From: Chryseobacterium sp. SSA4.19
Lineage (GTDB): Bacteria; Bacteroidota; Bacteroidia; Flavobacteriales; Weeksellaceae
NCBI RefSeq assembly: GCF_022601875.1
Contig: NZ_JAKVIP010000024.1
Coordinates: forward strand, 1-64,000
Length of the DNA stretch: 64,000 bases
Direction of reading: 5' to 3'
Below, one piece after another: positions 9,030 to 18,068 of the stretch (the first letter of the stretch is position 1; every line of letters starts with the position of its first letter). The translations under genes and the position numbers were made by a program. The notes below the pieces were generated by a model. It did not search any database. It saw nothing but the letters and a program-made list of their open reading frames with translations, and had not been told where the DNA came from.

Positions 9030-10012
9030 TCGGTAAAAAGATAATTAAGATAAATTTCAGTAACATTTCGTGGCTTACCACTGGTAGGGAATTCGTGGTC
9101 AACAATGCTGGGTCTTGTATTGACTTCTATAACATTAAAATCTGACTGTTCATACGGCAGTGTAATATCTTCACAGCGAATATCCAGCCCAGCCACATCA
9201 ATGTCCAGAAATCGGGTAATTTCTATTGCCTTTTTTATGATCTGCGGATTTATATCGTCTGTCACATCATGAGCAAGTGCTCCAGACCAGCCATTGCCAC
9301 AGTTTCCGACATATCTTTTTTCCTGATAAGGAAGTATGTCATCTATGCTATAGCCATTTGATTTTAAAAGCTCTGCTGCGGAATCTTCAGAAATTTCAAC
9401 CAGCATTTCCGTCTGTTTACCATATACGTCCACCTTAGTATTAAAACGTTTGTGATTCTCAATTTCTATAAGTTCGGAAATACTATTTTCGCCATTTCCC
9501 GTTATAAAAGGCCATTCATTCCATAAAACACCAACCACTTCATGGTTAATCAGTAGTATCCGGTAATCTCTTCCTTTGGCCTGCTTCTGGAGAATGGCTT
9601 TCTGGCTTACCGATTTAATATGGCTTACTGCAGATTCCAGCTGATACGGATCTACAATATTCATGTGAATTTCTACTCCTTTGTTGGTGTCAAAAGGCTT
9701 TGCTACGATCACTGAATGGGTGCTGAGAAAATCTAATGCAGAATCATCAACCTGATCTATGAAAATAAAAGGTGGGATAGGAAATCCATTCTGCTGTAAA
9801 ATATAGTTACAGGTAATTTTATCTTCTGTAATGGCATTTGGGATATACCTTAGTGAAGGTGAGATCGCACGGTTGATCATAATGGTTTTTCCATTTTTTT
9901 TCAACGCTAAAAAATCCTCTTTCTGTGGCACTACAAATGTACATTCTATGTCCATCTGCTTGCACTTTTCAATAATCATCCAGGTATGGATGTTTCTTGT
10001 TCTGAAATTCAT
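9026..10012 (-). CDS. ATP-grasp ligase of a siderophore operon
   Basis: Protein of 328 residues. The central part carries ATP-grasp features: VIVAKPFDTNKGVEI (about 120-134), AILQKQAKGRDYRILLIN (phosphate-loop and strand), and the metal-binding end FNVIEVNTRPSIVDHEF (about 288-304), as in glutathione and cyanophycin synthetases. Such enzymes couple a carboxylate to an amine via an acyl-phosphate. It sits between the TonB receptor and the NIS synthetase and overlaps the latter by 4 nt. In the vibrioferrin system PvsA is also an ATP-grasp protein beside NIS synthetases, so a role in adding an amino-acid unit is plausible but inferred. Confidence 0.8.
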   Translation of the reverse strand: MNFRTRNIHTWMIIEKCKQMDIECTFVVPQKEDFLALKKNGKTIMINRAISPSLRYIPNAITEDKITCNYILQQNGFPIPPFIFIDQVDDSALDFLSTHSVIVAKPFDTNKGVEIHMNIVDPYQLESAVSHIKSVSQKAILQKQAKGRDYRILLINHEVVGVLWNEWPFITGNGENSISELIEIENHKRFNTKVDVYGKQTEMLVEISEDSAAELLKSNGYSIDDILPYQEKRYVGNCGNGWSGALAHDVTDDINPQIIKKAIEITRFLDIDVAGLDIRCEDITLPYEQSDFNVIEVNTRPSIVDHEFPTSGKPRNVTEIYLNYLFTE

Positions 10013-10034
10013 GGTTATTAATTTTATGGTTTTT

Positions 10035-12122
10035 TTAAAATCTGAAACTTGCGGTACCTACAACATTCCGTGGGTTCTGCGCCTGTGCATCACTATTCCA
10101 GTACTTTTGGTCAGTAATATTGTTAAATTTGAGGCCGGCGGACCAATTTGCACCTTCATACAGGATGCTGGCATTGACTATGGTGTAATGAGGGATAATA
10201 ATTGAATTGGCGGCATCCCAGTAAACACTGCTTACATAATTTCCTCCTGCACCGATGCGGATATTTTGAAGGAATCCTTCAGGGATTTTATAATCAGCCC
10301 AAAGGTTATACATGTTTTTAGGTGATCCCTGCACTCCTTTCCCAATAAGACCTGGTTCTCCGTCAATGAATTTATTTTCATTATAGGCTATTCCGGAGAT
10401 AAGACTTAAATGATTGAGCTGTGCGATGAGCTCAAATTCAAATCCACGGCTTTTCTGTTCACCGTTTTGCTGTGTGAAATTATTCGCATCTGAAAATGTA
10501 GCATCGTTTACGTTTATTTCGTAAAAACTAAGTGTGCCGAATAATTTTTTTTGCAGCAATTGTGCTTTTAGCCCTAATTCCTGCTGATATGCTTTTTTCG
10601 GTTTTAAAACAAGCTGTGAACCGTCAGGCTGACTTACCGGTCCCTGATTGATAAATCCGTTCATGTAATTTCCGAATAAGGATAACCTGTCTTTTAATAA
10701 TTCATAGACAATTCCTATTTTTGGAGAGAAGAAGTTTTGCTCATAGCCGTCATCCTGTTTGGTATTATTTGCAATACTGGGATCATTTTTATAATGATCA
10801 AAACGGCCGCTCAGCAAAACGCTTAAATGTTCTGTAAAATTAATCACGTCAGAAAGGTAGACACTGCTGTTATACTCCGTACTGTTCCAGTGTCCTGCAT
10901 TTCCGCTTCCTAAGATTGCATCAATTTTGGCACGGGTAATTGGTGCAAAGTCTTTATTCACATCAATATCATCATACTTGACCCATTGAAAATTCAGTTT
11001 TGTATCGGTTTTGGTGTAGTCGGCACCGAGCAAGATCCGGTTTCGTAAACCGAAAATTTTTACATCTCCATTGAAGTTCTGCTGAAATTGCATAAAAGAT
11101 AATTTCCGGCCGCTGTATAATCCGACGTTTCGCTCAATCGTTGAGGCTGATGTCCATCTGGGATAAAGCAGATAGCTGAAATCTACAAAGCCCGCACTTG
11201 AATTAATGTGAGTGGAAGAAGTCCAGTGATCGGAAATTTTGTACACGGCTTTTACAAAAATATTGGTAACATTTGTTTTGGCATCAACATCTTCACCTCC
11301 TATGTACTTATCATAAGCAAGAGGAATTTCATTAAAGTTTTTAAAATAACCTCCTGATAAGTTAGGGTAAGGCATGGCCGTATTTTTTACCGTGGCAAAT
11401 TCCGCATCGATGAGAACATTGAACCGATCGTTTACTTTGAACATCAGGCTTGGAGAAATAGTAGTATTTTTATAATATCCTATATCCTGAAAGGTATCCT
11501 GGTAATTATAAGCCGCATTCAGACGGAATAGAACCGACTTGTCTTTGTTTAACGGCTGATTGGTGTCAACTGTTAACCGTGCTAAATTGAAACTTCCTGC
11601 ATAGATGGCAAACTCGGTTTTTTGCTGGTCGTAAGGTATTTTGGTCACCTTGTTGATAAGACCGCCGAAAGAAACGGCATTTGCACCATACAAGGTACCT
11701 GTAGGGCCTTTTACCACCTCCATCCGTTCGATATTGATGGGATCAGATTCAGCCCTGAACTGGGTAGCCATTCCGTTACGTATGGCATTTCTCGTTTCAA
11801 ATCCCCTTATCCAGGCAGTAATTGCTCCGGTAGGATTATTAAATGCAACTACCCCTACTGCATTATTAATTATTTCACGGTTGCTGACCAATATTTGATT
11901 TTTAATAATTTCTTTTGGAATTACGGAGTACACCTGCGGATTTTCAATATTTTTTAAAGGCATCCTTGCAATGTCTGTACTTTGTTTTTCACCATATTTC
12001 TGCGTTGCAGTAATGATTACTTCATCTAAAGAAGTTGTTTTAACAGTGTCCTTTTTAGTTTCTTGGGCATAAGATGTAGTAGAGAGTAGCACTACAGCAA
12101 GCAACGGGTATTTTTTATTCAC
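10035..12122 (-). CDS. TonB-dependent siderophore receptor
   Basis: Protein of 695 residues with signal peptide (cleavage near SYAQ, residue 19), a TonB-box-like DEVIITATQ, a plug domain about 55-165 (VVKGPTGTLYGANAVSFGG) and a long beta-barrel ending in aromatic-rich VGTASFRF. The plug and barrel resemble the FhuA/FpvA siderophore receptor group rather than SusC. No N-terminal signalling (STN) or carboxypeptidase-like extension is present. It is the first gene of the minus-strand siderophore operon, 22 bp ahead of the ATP-grasp gene. It should import the ferric form of the operon's siderophore across the outer membrane. Confidence 0.9.
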   Translation of the reverse strand: MNKKYPLLAVVLLSTTSYAQETKKDTVKTTSLDEVIITATQKYGEKQSTDIARMPLKNIENPQVYSVIPKEIIKNQILVSNREIINNAVGVVAFNNPTGAITAWIRGFETRNAIRNGMATQFRAESDPINIERMEVVKGPTGTLYGANAVSFGGLINKVTKIPYDQQKTEFAIYAGSFNLARLTVDTNQPLNKDKSVLFRLNAAYNYQDTFQDIGYYKNTTISPSLMFKVNDRFNVLIDAEFATVKNTAMPYPNLSGGYFKNFNEIPLAYDKYIGGEDVDAKTNVTNIFVKAVYKISDHWTSSTHINSSAGFVDFSYLLYPRWTSASTIERNVGLYSGRKLSFMQFQQNFNGDVKIFGLRNRILLGADYTKTDTKLNFQWVKYDDIDVNKDFAPITRAKIDAILGSGNAGHWNSTEYNSSVYLSDVINFTEHLSVLLSGRFDHYKNDPSIANNTKQDDGYEQNFFSPKIGIVYELLKDRLSLFGNYMNGFINQGPVSQPDGSQLVLKPKKAYQQELGLKAQLLQKKLFGTLSFYEINVNDATFSDANNFTQQNGEQKSRGFEFELIAQLNHLSLISGIAYNENKFIDGEPGLIGKGVQGSPKNMYNLWADYKIPEGFLQNIRIGAGGNYVSSVYWDAANSIIIPHYTIVNASILYEGANWSAGLKFNNITDQKYWNSDAQAQNPRNVVGTASFRF

Positions 12123-12542
12123 GGCCTTATATTAATTTAGAACAAATATAAATAAAAAATTATTGTGTGGTAGGTTTAATATATAATGATATTTGTCATG
12201 ATGTATATTTGGAAGATTTTACAACAATTGGGATCATGTTTTTAACTATTTCCAGATATGAAACTGAGTATACGTACAGTCCAAACTGATTAATGTGCAA
12301 ATTTCTGTTCACTAAATATTTAGTAGAAATATGTTATGATAATTCAATTAATGCATTTTTCGTAATAATAAATCAGTTATTTTATTATGTATTTGATGAA
12401 ACTTTTTTATTATGAATTTTGGTTTTGAAATATCGTTTTAATTTTATTTATTTCTCAAAAAAATACCACATCACAAAGTTTTTAGATTTTGGGGTATCAG
12501 ATTTGCATGCATCATCAGAGCAAACCATTTACACCTATTATT
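12123..12542. promoter_or_regulatory. Divergent promoter region of the siderophore operon and DUF892 gene
   Basis: About 420 bp without a gene. It contains a minus-strand TATATTTG at 12143-12150 that matches the Bacteroidota -7 consensus just upstream of the receptor gene, a plus-strand TATATTTG at 12204-12211, and a perfect 14-bp palindrome ACTAAATATTTAGT at 12311-12324. No clear Fur box was seen. The -33 elements are not convincing, so promoter calls are tentative. Confidence 0.35.
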
Positions 12543-13103
12543 ATGAAAAAGACAGAAACCCGGGAAAACGGGAATACCGGCAAAATAGCTGCCAAGTCTT
12601 CTGCTGCAGAAGGACTTAGAGAATTGTTTATTGATGAGCTTAAAGACATTATTTATGCTGAAAGAGCACTTGTAAAATCTTTACCTAAAATGGCTAAGAA
12701 TGCTACTGAGCCTAAACTCATACAAGCAATAGAAGAACATGTTGCTGTAACAGAAGGGCAGGTTCAGAGACTGGAAAAGGTTTTTGAAATACTCGGAGAA
12801 TCCAATCGGGGAAAGAAATGTGATGCAATGGAAGGCCTCATTAAAGAAGGAGAGGGTATTATGGAAGAAACTGAGGCAGGGCCGGTTCGTGATGCCGGAA
12901 TTATCTCTGCTTCACAAAAAATAGAACATTACGAGATTGCTTCATACGGTACCTTAGCGGCTTTTGCGCGAACACTTGGTGAAGATGAAGTTGCGTCACT
13001 TTTAGAAGCTACGTTGGCAGAAGAAAAAGAAGCTGATTCACTGTTGACTGAATCAGCATACAACTCTATCAATTTCCAAGCTGCAGACGAAGATCAGGAA
13101 TAA
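12543..13103 (+). CDS. DUF892 ferritin-like protein (YciE/YciF type)
   Basis: Protein of 186 residues. After a polar N-terminal tail (to about 24) comes a four-helix ferritin-like domain beginning LRELFIDELKDIIYAE, with further Glu/His positions in the helices (IEEHVAVTEGQ, KIEHYEIASYGT, EEKEAD) that form the di-metal site in YciE/YciF. The frame is open from a TTG at 12489, but ATG at 12543 gives the family-typical start. YciF-type proteins are general-stress proteins. A strong terminator follows. Its place next to the iron-uptake operon may be coincidence. Confidence 0.8.
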   Translation: MKKTETRENGNTGKIAAKSSAAEGLRELFIDELKDIIYAERALVKSLPKMAKNATEPKLIQAIEEHVAVTEGQVQRLEKVFEILGESNRGKKCDAMEGLIKEGEGIMEETEAGPVRDAGIISASQKIEHYEIASYGTLAAFARTLGEDEVASLLEATLAEEKEADSLLTESAYNSINFQAADEDQE

Positions 13104-13149
13104 ATTTTCAAATGCTGATGCCGTTGCCGAGATAAGCATTCAATTTTAT

Positions 13150-13188
13150 AAAAATACAAAGCAGAGATTTGCTCTGCTTTGTATTTTT
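13150..13188 (+). terminator. Rho-independent terminator after the DUF892 gene
   Basis: Perfect 17-bp inverted repeat (left arm 13150-13166, right arm 13172-13188) with a 5-nt loop; the right arm ends in TATTTTT. Confidence 0.85.
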
Positions 13189-13287
13189 AGGCGAATTTTT
13201 TTGATGCGCAAAGTGCTGCATTAAATGATTTGGTACACCATTTGAAACATGCATTTCTTAAAGTTATCTTTAGGAATAAAATAGATC

Positions 13288-13626
13288 ATGAAAAAAATAA
13301 TTTTTACAGCATGTTTGCTATTATCTACAGTCAGTATCATCAGCTGCACAGCCTCTAAAATGAACGAGCCAAGCAATTCTGAAAGTCAAAATTCAGTAGC
13401 TGTAAGCGGAACTGTAACTCATATTGAAAATGGTAAAGACGGTTACATGGCTACTGTTAAAAATTCCAGCGGAAAAGAATATATTATAACCATCAGCATG
13501 GTGAATCTTCAGAAAAGCGGGATCCAGTTTAAACGGTATAATGTGGGAGATACAATCACAGTAACAGGGCCTTCCTGGAAAGATGAACAAGGCAAAGTAT
13601 ATATTACCGCAGAAAAATTGAACTAA
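13288..13626 (+). CDS. Small lipoprotein with an OB-fold-like domain
   Basis: Protein of 112 residues. Lipoprotein signal with lipobox IISC (Cys20). After a Ser/Asn linker, residues 36-112 form short beta segments (VAVSGTVTHIENGKDG, YNVGDTITVTGPSWKDEQG, KVYITAEKLN) like small OB-fold proteins. A terminator follows directly at 13640. Function not known; likely on an envelope membrane. Confidence 0.6.
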   Translation: MKKIIFTACLLLSTVSIISCTASKMNEPSNSESQNSVAVSGTVTHIENGKDGYMATVKNSSGKEYIITISMVNLQKSGIQFKRYNVGDTITVTGPSWKDEQGKVYITAEKLN

Positions 13627-13639
13627 GCAAAATGCAAAT

Positions 13640-13672
13640 AAATATCCTTCTAAAAACCAGAAGGATATTTTT
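13640..13672 (+). terminator. Terminator after the OB-fold lipoprotein gene
   Basis: Inverted repeat AAATATCCTTC / GAAGGATATTT with a 9-nt loop and T-run. Confidence 0.8.
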
Positions 13673-13776
13673 TATGATATGTTACTCAATAACATGTAAA
13701 AGCTATGTAGTGCTGATGTCACTCATAGAAATAAGATAAAACATTTTGAATATATAAAATATTAATTAAAATAAAA

Positions 13777-13802
13777 AACAGCTGTCCATGGACAGCTGTT
13801 TG
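13777..13802 (-). terminator. Terminator of the T9SS cargo gene
   Basis: Perfect palindrome with 11-bp arms (AAACAGCTGTC / GACAGCTGTTT) around CATG; read on the minus strand it is followed by a T-run. It lies 20 bp after the stop of the minus-strand gene. Confidence 0.75.
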
Positions 13803-13822
13803 GTTTTATAATAAATGCTAAG

Positions 13823-14680
13823 CTAGTCTTTTAAAATTTTCTGAGAAACCGGTTGATTGTTAACGGTTCCTGTAATAATGTAATTTCCTTTCTGCATATC
13901 TGCAACATTTAGAGTTTCATTTGCTTTTACAGAAGAAGTTTTAATTAACTGACCTGAAATTGAATATATTTTAAGGTCTTTTACATCTGTTCCGAATACT
14001 ATTTCATTATTCCTTACTAAAGAATTTTTAACAAATTCATATCGTGGAGAATGATTGTATACATCACTAACAGCAAGTGCTCCGGCTTGTGGTGTAGGAA
14101 GCGTAACGGTAAAGTCTATATTGTTATTATTCGTATCTCCTGAAATTCTTGTAATCGAGTTCAGGATGCTTGGAGAAGGAGCCGCTCCTGAACCTTCATA
14201 CTGATTTGCCAGACCATATCCCACAAAGTCCAGAACATTCGATGCTGTAGGTCCTGTAACCTGTGTGGTGTTGCTTGCCAAAGCCACTTTTCCTGAAGTA
14301 AGGGCAAGTCCTATACCTAATCCTACCGTAGGGCTTGATCCATCAAAGTTAAGAACTAAATTAACAATAAGATTAGGGTTAATAAGATTAATGATACCGC
14401 CGCCATCAGAACCTTCCTGGATTAAATAGGTTTGCCCGGGAGCAAGCGTAATAGTAGGTAATGTATGATACTGGTTGAACGGCCCTGAAACAGGACCATA
14501 TTGTATAGTAGCTCCTGTGAGGGTAGAGGTGGAAGCTCCTATATTCTTCAGTTCTATGAAATCATTGGTCAACGTTGCACCCAAGATACCGCCTCCCGTA
14601 TAAATTTAATTAATCACAATCTGAGCATTGGAAAACTCAGCTATCGAAACAAGTCCGATAAAAGTAAATACTTTTTTCAT
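13823..14680 (-). pseudogene. Lamin-tail-domain T9SS cargo protein, interrupted by an in-frame stop
   Basis: Reading from ATG at 14680 gives a good signal peptide (MKKVFTFIGLVSIAEFSNAQ), then IVIN, a TAA at 14606-14608, and then IYTGGGILGATLTNDFIELK and an open frame to 13823. Lamin-tail proteins usually begin IVISEVYGGGG after the signal peptide, so the stop sits where Glu is expected (GAA to TAA is one change). The rest is a lamin-tail domain (about residues 25-160) and a type-A T9SS sorting domain at the end (LKIYSISGQLIKT... VSQKILKD). Without its signal peptide the main part could not be exported, so the gene is probably inactive. A sequencing error or readthrough is the alternative. Confidence 0.75.
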
Positions 14681-15081
14681 AAAATTAATATTTAGTTGAT
14701 TCGATATAAAAAGTACAAAATAAATACCAAATTCATATTAATATACCATATTTTTTGATTTATTTTACATTTATTTTTAATTCTAATATTCTTAAATTAT
14801 CAATGAATGGTTTATATGTTTAATTTTCAATTTATTGTGATATATATGATATGTATAAGTCTAAAAATGGAAGATTTCAAACAATCAAATTGTTTTTTAT
14901 TTCTTTGTTGTTTCTTTCAGGGTGAATAAATTGTGTATATATTATCAAATTAAGTGATCATTAGTGATATATGTATATTTTTTATCACATTACATGTTAA
15001 TATTTTAATTAATTGTATTTTTAGAATGAAATTTTTCAAATTTGTATTAAATAATTATTTACATTTACAAAAACTTTTAGC
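14681..15081. other. AT-rich intergenic region
   Basis: About 400 bp, extremely AT-rich, lying upstream of both the interrupted T9SS gene and the lipoprotein gene. I see no ORF, strong hairpin or clean promoter pair; it must hold the promoters of both divergent genes. Confidence 0.4.
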
Positions 15082-15570
15082 ATGAAAAAAAACGGAGTAT
15101 TGTATTCATTTTTCTCCATTCTTTTAATACTTTCTGTATCCTTTAGTGTAATCAGCTGTAATGATCGAGATGAAGAGGTAGCTGGCAATAGCGATTTTTC
15201 AACTTATAAGGTTGAGATTAAATATTCAGGAGATATACAGAATTGGGAAGAGCGTCTATCCATCTCAACAACAGTTAAATCACCTGTTGAACCTTCTCTT
15301 AAAGGGGTAGTAGTCAGTAATTCTGAAAAGATATCTGATGCAGAATACCGTTTTTTATTACCGCAAAATTCACCTTTTGACAAAAATTTTGAGACTAGCC
15401 CAAATATAAAATCGATCGCTATAAATGGCAATATTACAATGAAGAATTCAAATGCTCAGCAGGTAACGGCAGTGGTAAAAGTTTACAAAAATAATGAGCT
15501 GAAATTTGAGTCACCATTTGTTTTTAATTCTTCTAATACCTATCCATATTACAATATAAATGTAAATTGA
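15082..15570 (+). CDS. Hypothetical lipoprotein
   Basis: Protein of 162 residues with a lipoprotein signal (lipobox VISC, Cys26, followed by an acidic NDRDEE stretch that resembles Bacteroidota surface-export signals). The mature part has beta-rich segments and no motif I recognise. It opens an AT-rich run of exported-protein genes that ends with an Lnt-like acyltransferase. Function unknown. Confidence 0.6.
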   Translation: MKKNGVLYSFFSILLILSVSFSVISCNDRDEEVAGNSDFSTYKVEIKYSGDIQNWEERLSISTTVKSPVEPSLKGVVVSNSEKISDAEYRFLLPQNSPFDKNFETSPNIKSIAINGNITMKNSNAQQVTAVVKVYKNNELKFESPFVFNSSNTYPYYNINVN

Positions 15571-15747
15571 TCGGAGTCTTTGTATGTCCGATATTATGTA
15601 TTCCTGTAATAAATATATTATTACTACATCATTATTTCCTAATTATTTTATTGACTACATAGGACTGGTCATCCATTAGTATTATGCAAATTATAAAGCG
15701 CAACATTTATAATTTGAATTAATGTTGCAAAATTTAAATTAATTATC

Positions 15748-16305
15748 ATGAATAAAAAAAAATTATTGAGACCGATTGTTGCCATTGTTCTGATAGGCTC
15801 CATTTGTATGATTGCAAGTTCAGGACGTACTAAAAATCCATTGCCATCAGCTCCTACAACGCCACAGCCTGCAATTGCAGATAAAACTCTTACTGTTTCT
15901 TTACAAACAGTAAGCGCACTACCTAAACCTTCTTTCAGAAACCTTCCTTGTCCTGCCCCTCCTTACATTGGATCCGGAAACGGTAATGGTCCAGCACAGA
16001 CAATCTATGATCAATATAAATATTACTGTGTTATTACTGTAAGAAATGTAAATAGTTCAACATGGGGAACCAACGGGGTGAAAACTAAAGTATGGGATGT
16101 TGCTAATCCTAATAAAACAACAATTGATGTCGCTGTTCCTGGAGGCCATAATTATAAAGTAACTGTTGATTATTATGAAGTTAGAAACAATTTCTGGACT
16201 GATAATGTTTCGGCCAGAGGAAAATGGACAACCGAACAAAACTTTAATGCCGGATATGCCGGTAATTGGAACTTTAATCAATGGGCATTTATGTCGAGAC
16301 AATAA
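15748..16305 (+). CDS. Hypothetical exported or membrane-anchored protein
   Basis: Protein of 185 residues. Residues 9-27 are hydrophobic (PIVAIVLIGSICMIAS) and act as a signal peptide or anchor, followed by a Pro/Thr-rich linker (PLPSAPTTPQP). The rest is rich in Asn, Tyr and Trp with beta-like strands (YYCVITVRNVN, HNYKVTVDYYEVRNN). Not recognised. It is 13 bp ahead of the next lipoprotein gene, so the two are co-transcribed. Confidence 0.55.
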   Translation: MNKKKLLRPIVAIVLIGSICMIASSGRTKNPLPSAPTTPQPAIADKTLTVSLQTVSALPKPSFRNLPCPAPPYIGSGNGNGPAQTIYDQYKYYCVITVRNVNSSTWGTNGVKTKVWDVANPNKTTIDVAVPGGHNYKVTVDYYEVRNNFWTDNVSARGKWTTEQNFNAGYAGNWNFNQWAFMSRQ

Positions 16306-16318
16306 ATAAAGAGTAACT

Positions 16319-17131
16319 ATGAAAAAAATATTCGCTTCACTTGCTTTTGCGGCATTGTTAATGATGTCTTGCTCTAATGAAAACACTAATATCGGTAAAG
16401 CAGACGAAAATGTTTCGACCTACGAAGATGTTATATCTAAAATTTACAATTCAAAGGCTAAAAACCATATACTTATTGAAAATTTAGGAGGACTGCATTC
16501 AAATAAGAGATTATTCAGTATTTTATCACGTTCTATCGGCTCTGAACCATTAGCTGTTTCTTTCAGTGGAAGAGATATTACCTCACCGGTCAACTATTCT
16601 GAATTTGGAAATTCCTGGATCAGTAATGAAGATAACTCAAGCCTTTTTGGAAAAAAAATAAGCCTGATTCAAAAAAACGGTAAATTGATATTTTCCCCAT
16701 TATCCAATTCAGCAAGTAAAAATGCAGAAGAAGGAGCCGCAGGTATCCATGTCTATATTCCTGATTTGGTACAAGTTGGAGTGTCAGGACTTGAAAACGG
16801 AAAGCTGGTTCCTGGCACTGTCATTACCTGGAATAAAGATGTTAACAATGAAAATGGAATAATTTTAGGGATTGAGTATAATCCTTATGAGCAGGAAGAT
16901 CTTACCATCAGAGAATCTAAACCAAATAATGAAGTTGTATATGATAAAGTTGATGATAATGGTAGTTATACGGTTACAGAGGAAGATCTTGAAAAATTCC
17001 CTAAAGGTTCATTTCTTTCATTCTATATAGGAAGAATGGCCTATACAATTGACTCTTCAGGTTCGGTAGTAAATGACACTTCGGTTGGTGCTCTGAGTGC
17101 GGTGCGTGCTGATTATCAGATTAATTATTAA
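16319..17131 (+). CDS. Hypothetical lipoprotein
   Basis: Protein of 270 residues with lipobox MMSC (Cys18) and mature N-terminus SNENTN. No recognised domain; there is an acidic patch about 190-230. A hairpin at 17144-17170 follows, so this is the last gene of its unit. Perhaps a substrate of the acyltransferase encoded downstream, but that is only a guess from position. Confidence 0.6.
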   Translation: MKKIFASLAFAALLMMSCSNENTNIGKADENVSTYEDVISKIYNSKAKNHILIENLGGLHSNKRLFSILSRSIGSEPLAVSFSGRDITSPVNYSEFGNSWISNEDNSSLFGKKISLIQKNGKLIFSPLSNSASKNAEEGAAGIHVYIPDLVQVGVSGLENGKLVPGTVITWNKDVNNENGIILGIEYNPYEQEDLTIRESKPNNEVVYDKVDDNGSYTVTEEDLEKFPKGSFLSFYIGRMAYTIDSSGSVVNDTSVGALSAVRADYQINY

Positions 17132-17143
17132 TAACAATAATAA

Positions 17144-17170
17144 GAAGGCTGTCGTTACGAGGCAGCCTTC
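17144..17170 (+). terminator. Hairpin after the lipoprotein gene
   Basis: GAAGGCTG / CAGCCTTC, 8-bp stem with 11-nt loop and a weak AAATTTT tail, ending 10 bp before the next start. May cause partial termination. Confidence 0.55.
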
Positions 17171-17180
17171 AAATTTTACG

Positions 17181-18068
17181 ATGATTAAATATTATCTATT
17201 GATGCTTTTCCTTTTTTTCCCTTTATCATCATTTTTTTCTCAGGCAAAAAATACATCAGATGGTAAGGAATTTATTTATAATGTAAGCATCGGAGCAATT
17301 ACAGGAGCAGTAGGAGCAATTATCAATAAAAAAAAAGATCAAAAACTTGGGGAAATTGCATTCAAAGGTTTTTATCAGGGCGCTGTAGGCGGGTATTTAA
17401 GTTTTGAAAGTAAAAGGTTAGTTAGACTTTCCGAAAAAGAAAATGACTGGAAATTGATGTGGGCAGCAAAACTAGTCAATGCTTCAGGTACTTCAATAAA
17501 AGAAAATGCTGCTTTAAATAAAGCATTTGGGGAATCTTGGCATATTAATATTGGATTTAACAGAATTGAATTTATTACAAAAGACAGATTTCATGTAAAA
17601 TATAAAATAATGCCTATTGCCTTAATATATACTATTGGTGTAGCTGCGCAATCAAAGTCTAAATTTGAATTAACAAAATCTTTACAAAACGGACAGGTTA
17701 TTTTTTCAAATACGAGCGCTCTCTTCGATCAGAATAATACCGTTGCAGCAACTTATCCAGGTGTTATAGTATATAAATTTTCAGAGGATAAAAACCAGCA
17801 GCTAATCCCTCATGAAGTAATCCATATATTTCAAGCTAATGATTTCTCCGTAACTGAAAGTTTCTTATATAAGCCATTAGCCCGTCTTGAATCAAAAAGC
17901 AAAGCATTGAATACCATAAGCAAGTATGTGCATTTTGACTTCAGATATGTACCTTTTTTTATTTTGAATAATTTAGAATTTAATAGCTCAACCTATTATT
18001 ATCAAAACTTTTTTGAACGTGAGGCAGGATTCTATTCTAACACATTTGATAAAAATCTTTTGAAATGA
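17181..18068 (+). CDS. Exported protein with a HExxH motif, partner of an Lnt-like enzyme
   Basis: Protein of 295 residues starting at ATG 17181; the frame is open from 17097 but the signal peptide (MIKYYLLMLFLFFPLSSFF) begins here. Residues 36-72 are Gly/Ala-rich and may insert in a membrane. HEVIHIFQ at 211-218 fits a zincin HExxH...Q pattern, and FEREAGFY at 278-285 offers the third ligand (E279 or E281). This layout resembles small HExxHxxQ zincins, but I do not know a named family. The stop overlaps the start of the Lnt-like gene by 4 nt (ATGA), which indicates translational coupling and a shared process. Confidence 0.6.
   Translation: MIKYYLLMLFLFFPLSSFFSQAKNTSDGKEFIYNVSIGAITGAVGAIINKKKDQKLGEIAFKGFYQGAVGGYLSFESKRLVRLSEKENDWKLMWAAKLVNASGTSIKENAALNKAFGESWHINIGFNRIEFITKDRFHVKYKIMPIALIYTIGVAAQSKSKFELTKSLQNGQVIFSNTSALFDQNNTVAATYPGVIVYKFSEDKNQQLIPHEVIHIFQANDFSVTESFLYKPLARLESKSKALNTISKYVHFDFRYVPFFILNNLEFNSSTYYYQNFFEREAGFYSNTFDKNLLK

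Noticed and set aside
11622..11957. Antisense open frames within the TonB receptor gene
   Set aside because: Shadow of the well-supported receptor frame; no domain or start signal.
17097..17180. Upstream extension of the HExxH protein gene
   Set aside because: It overlaps the preceding lipoprotein gene and runs through its terminator hairpin; ATG 17181 begins a signal peptide.
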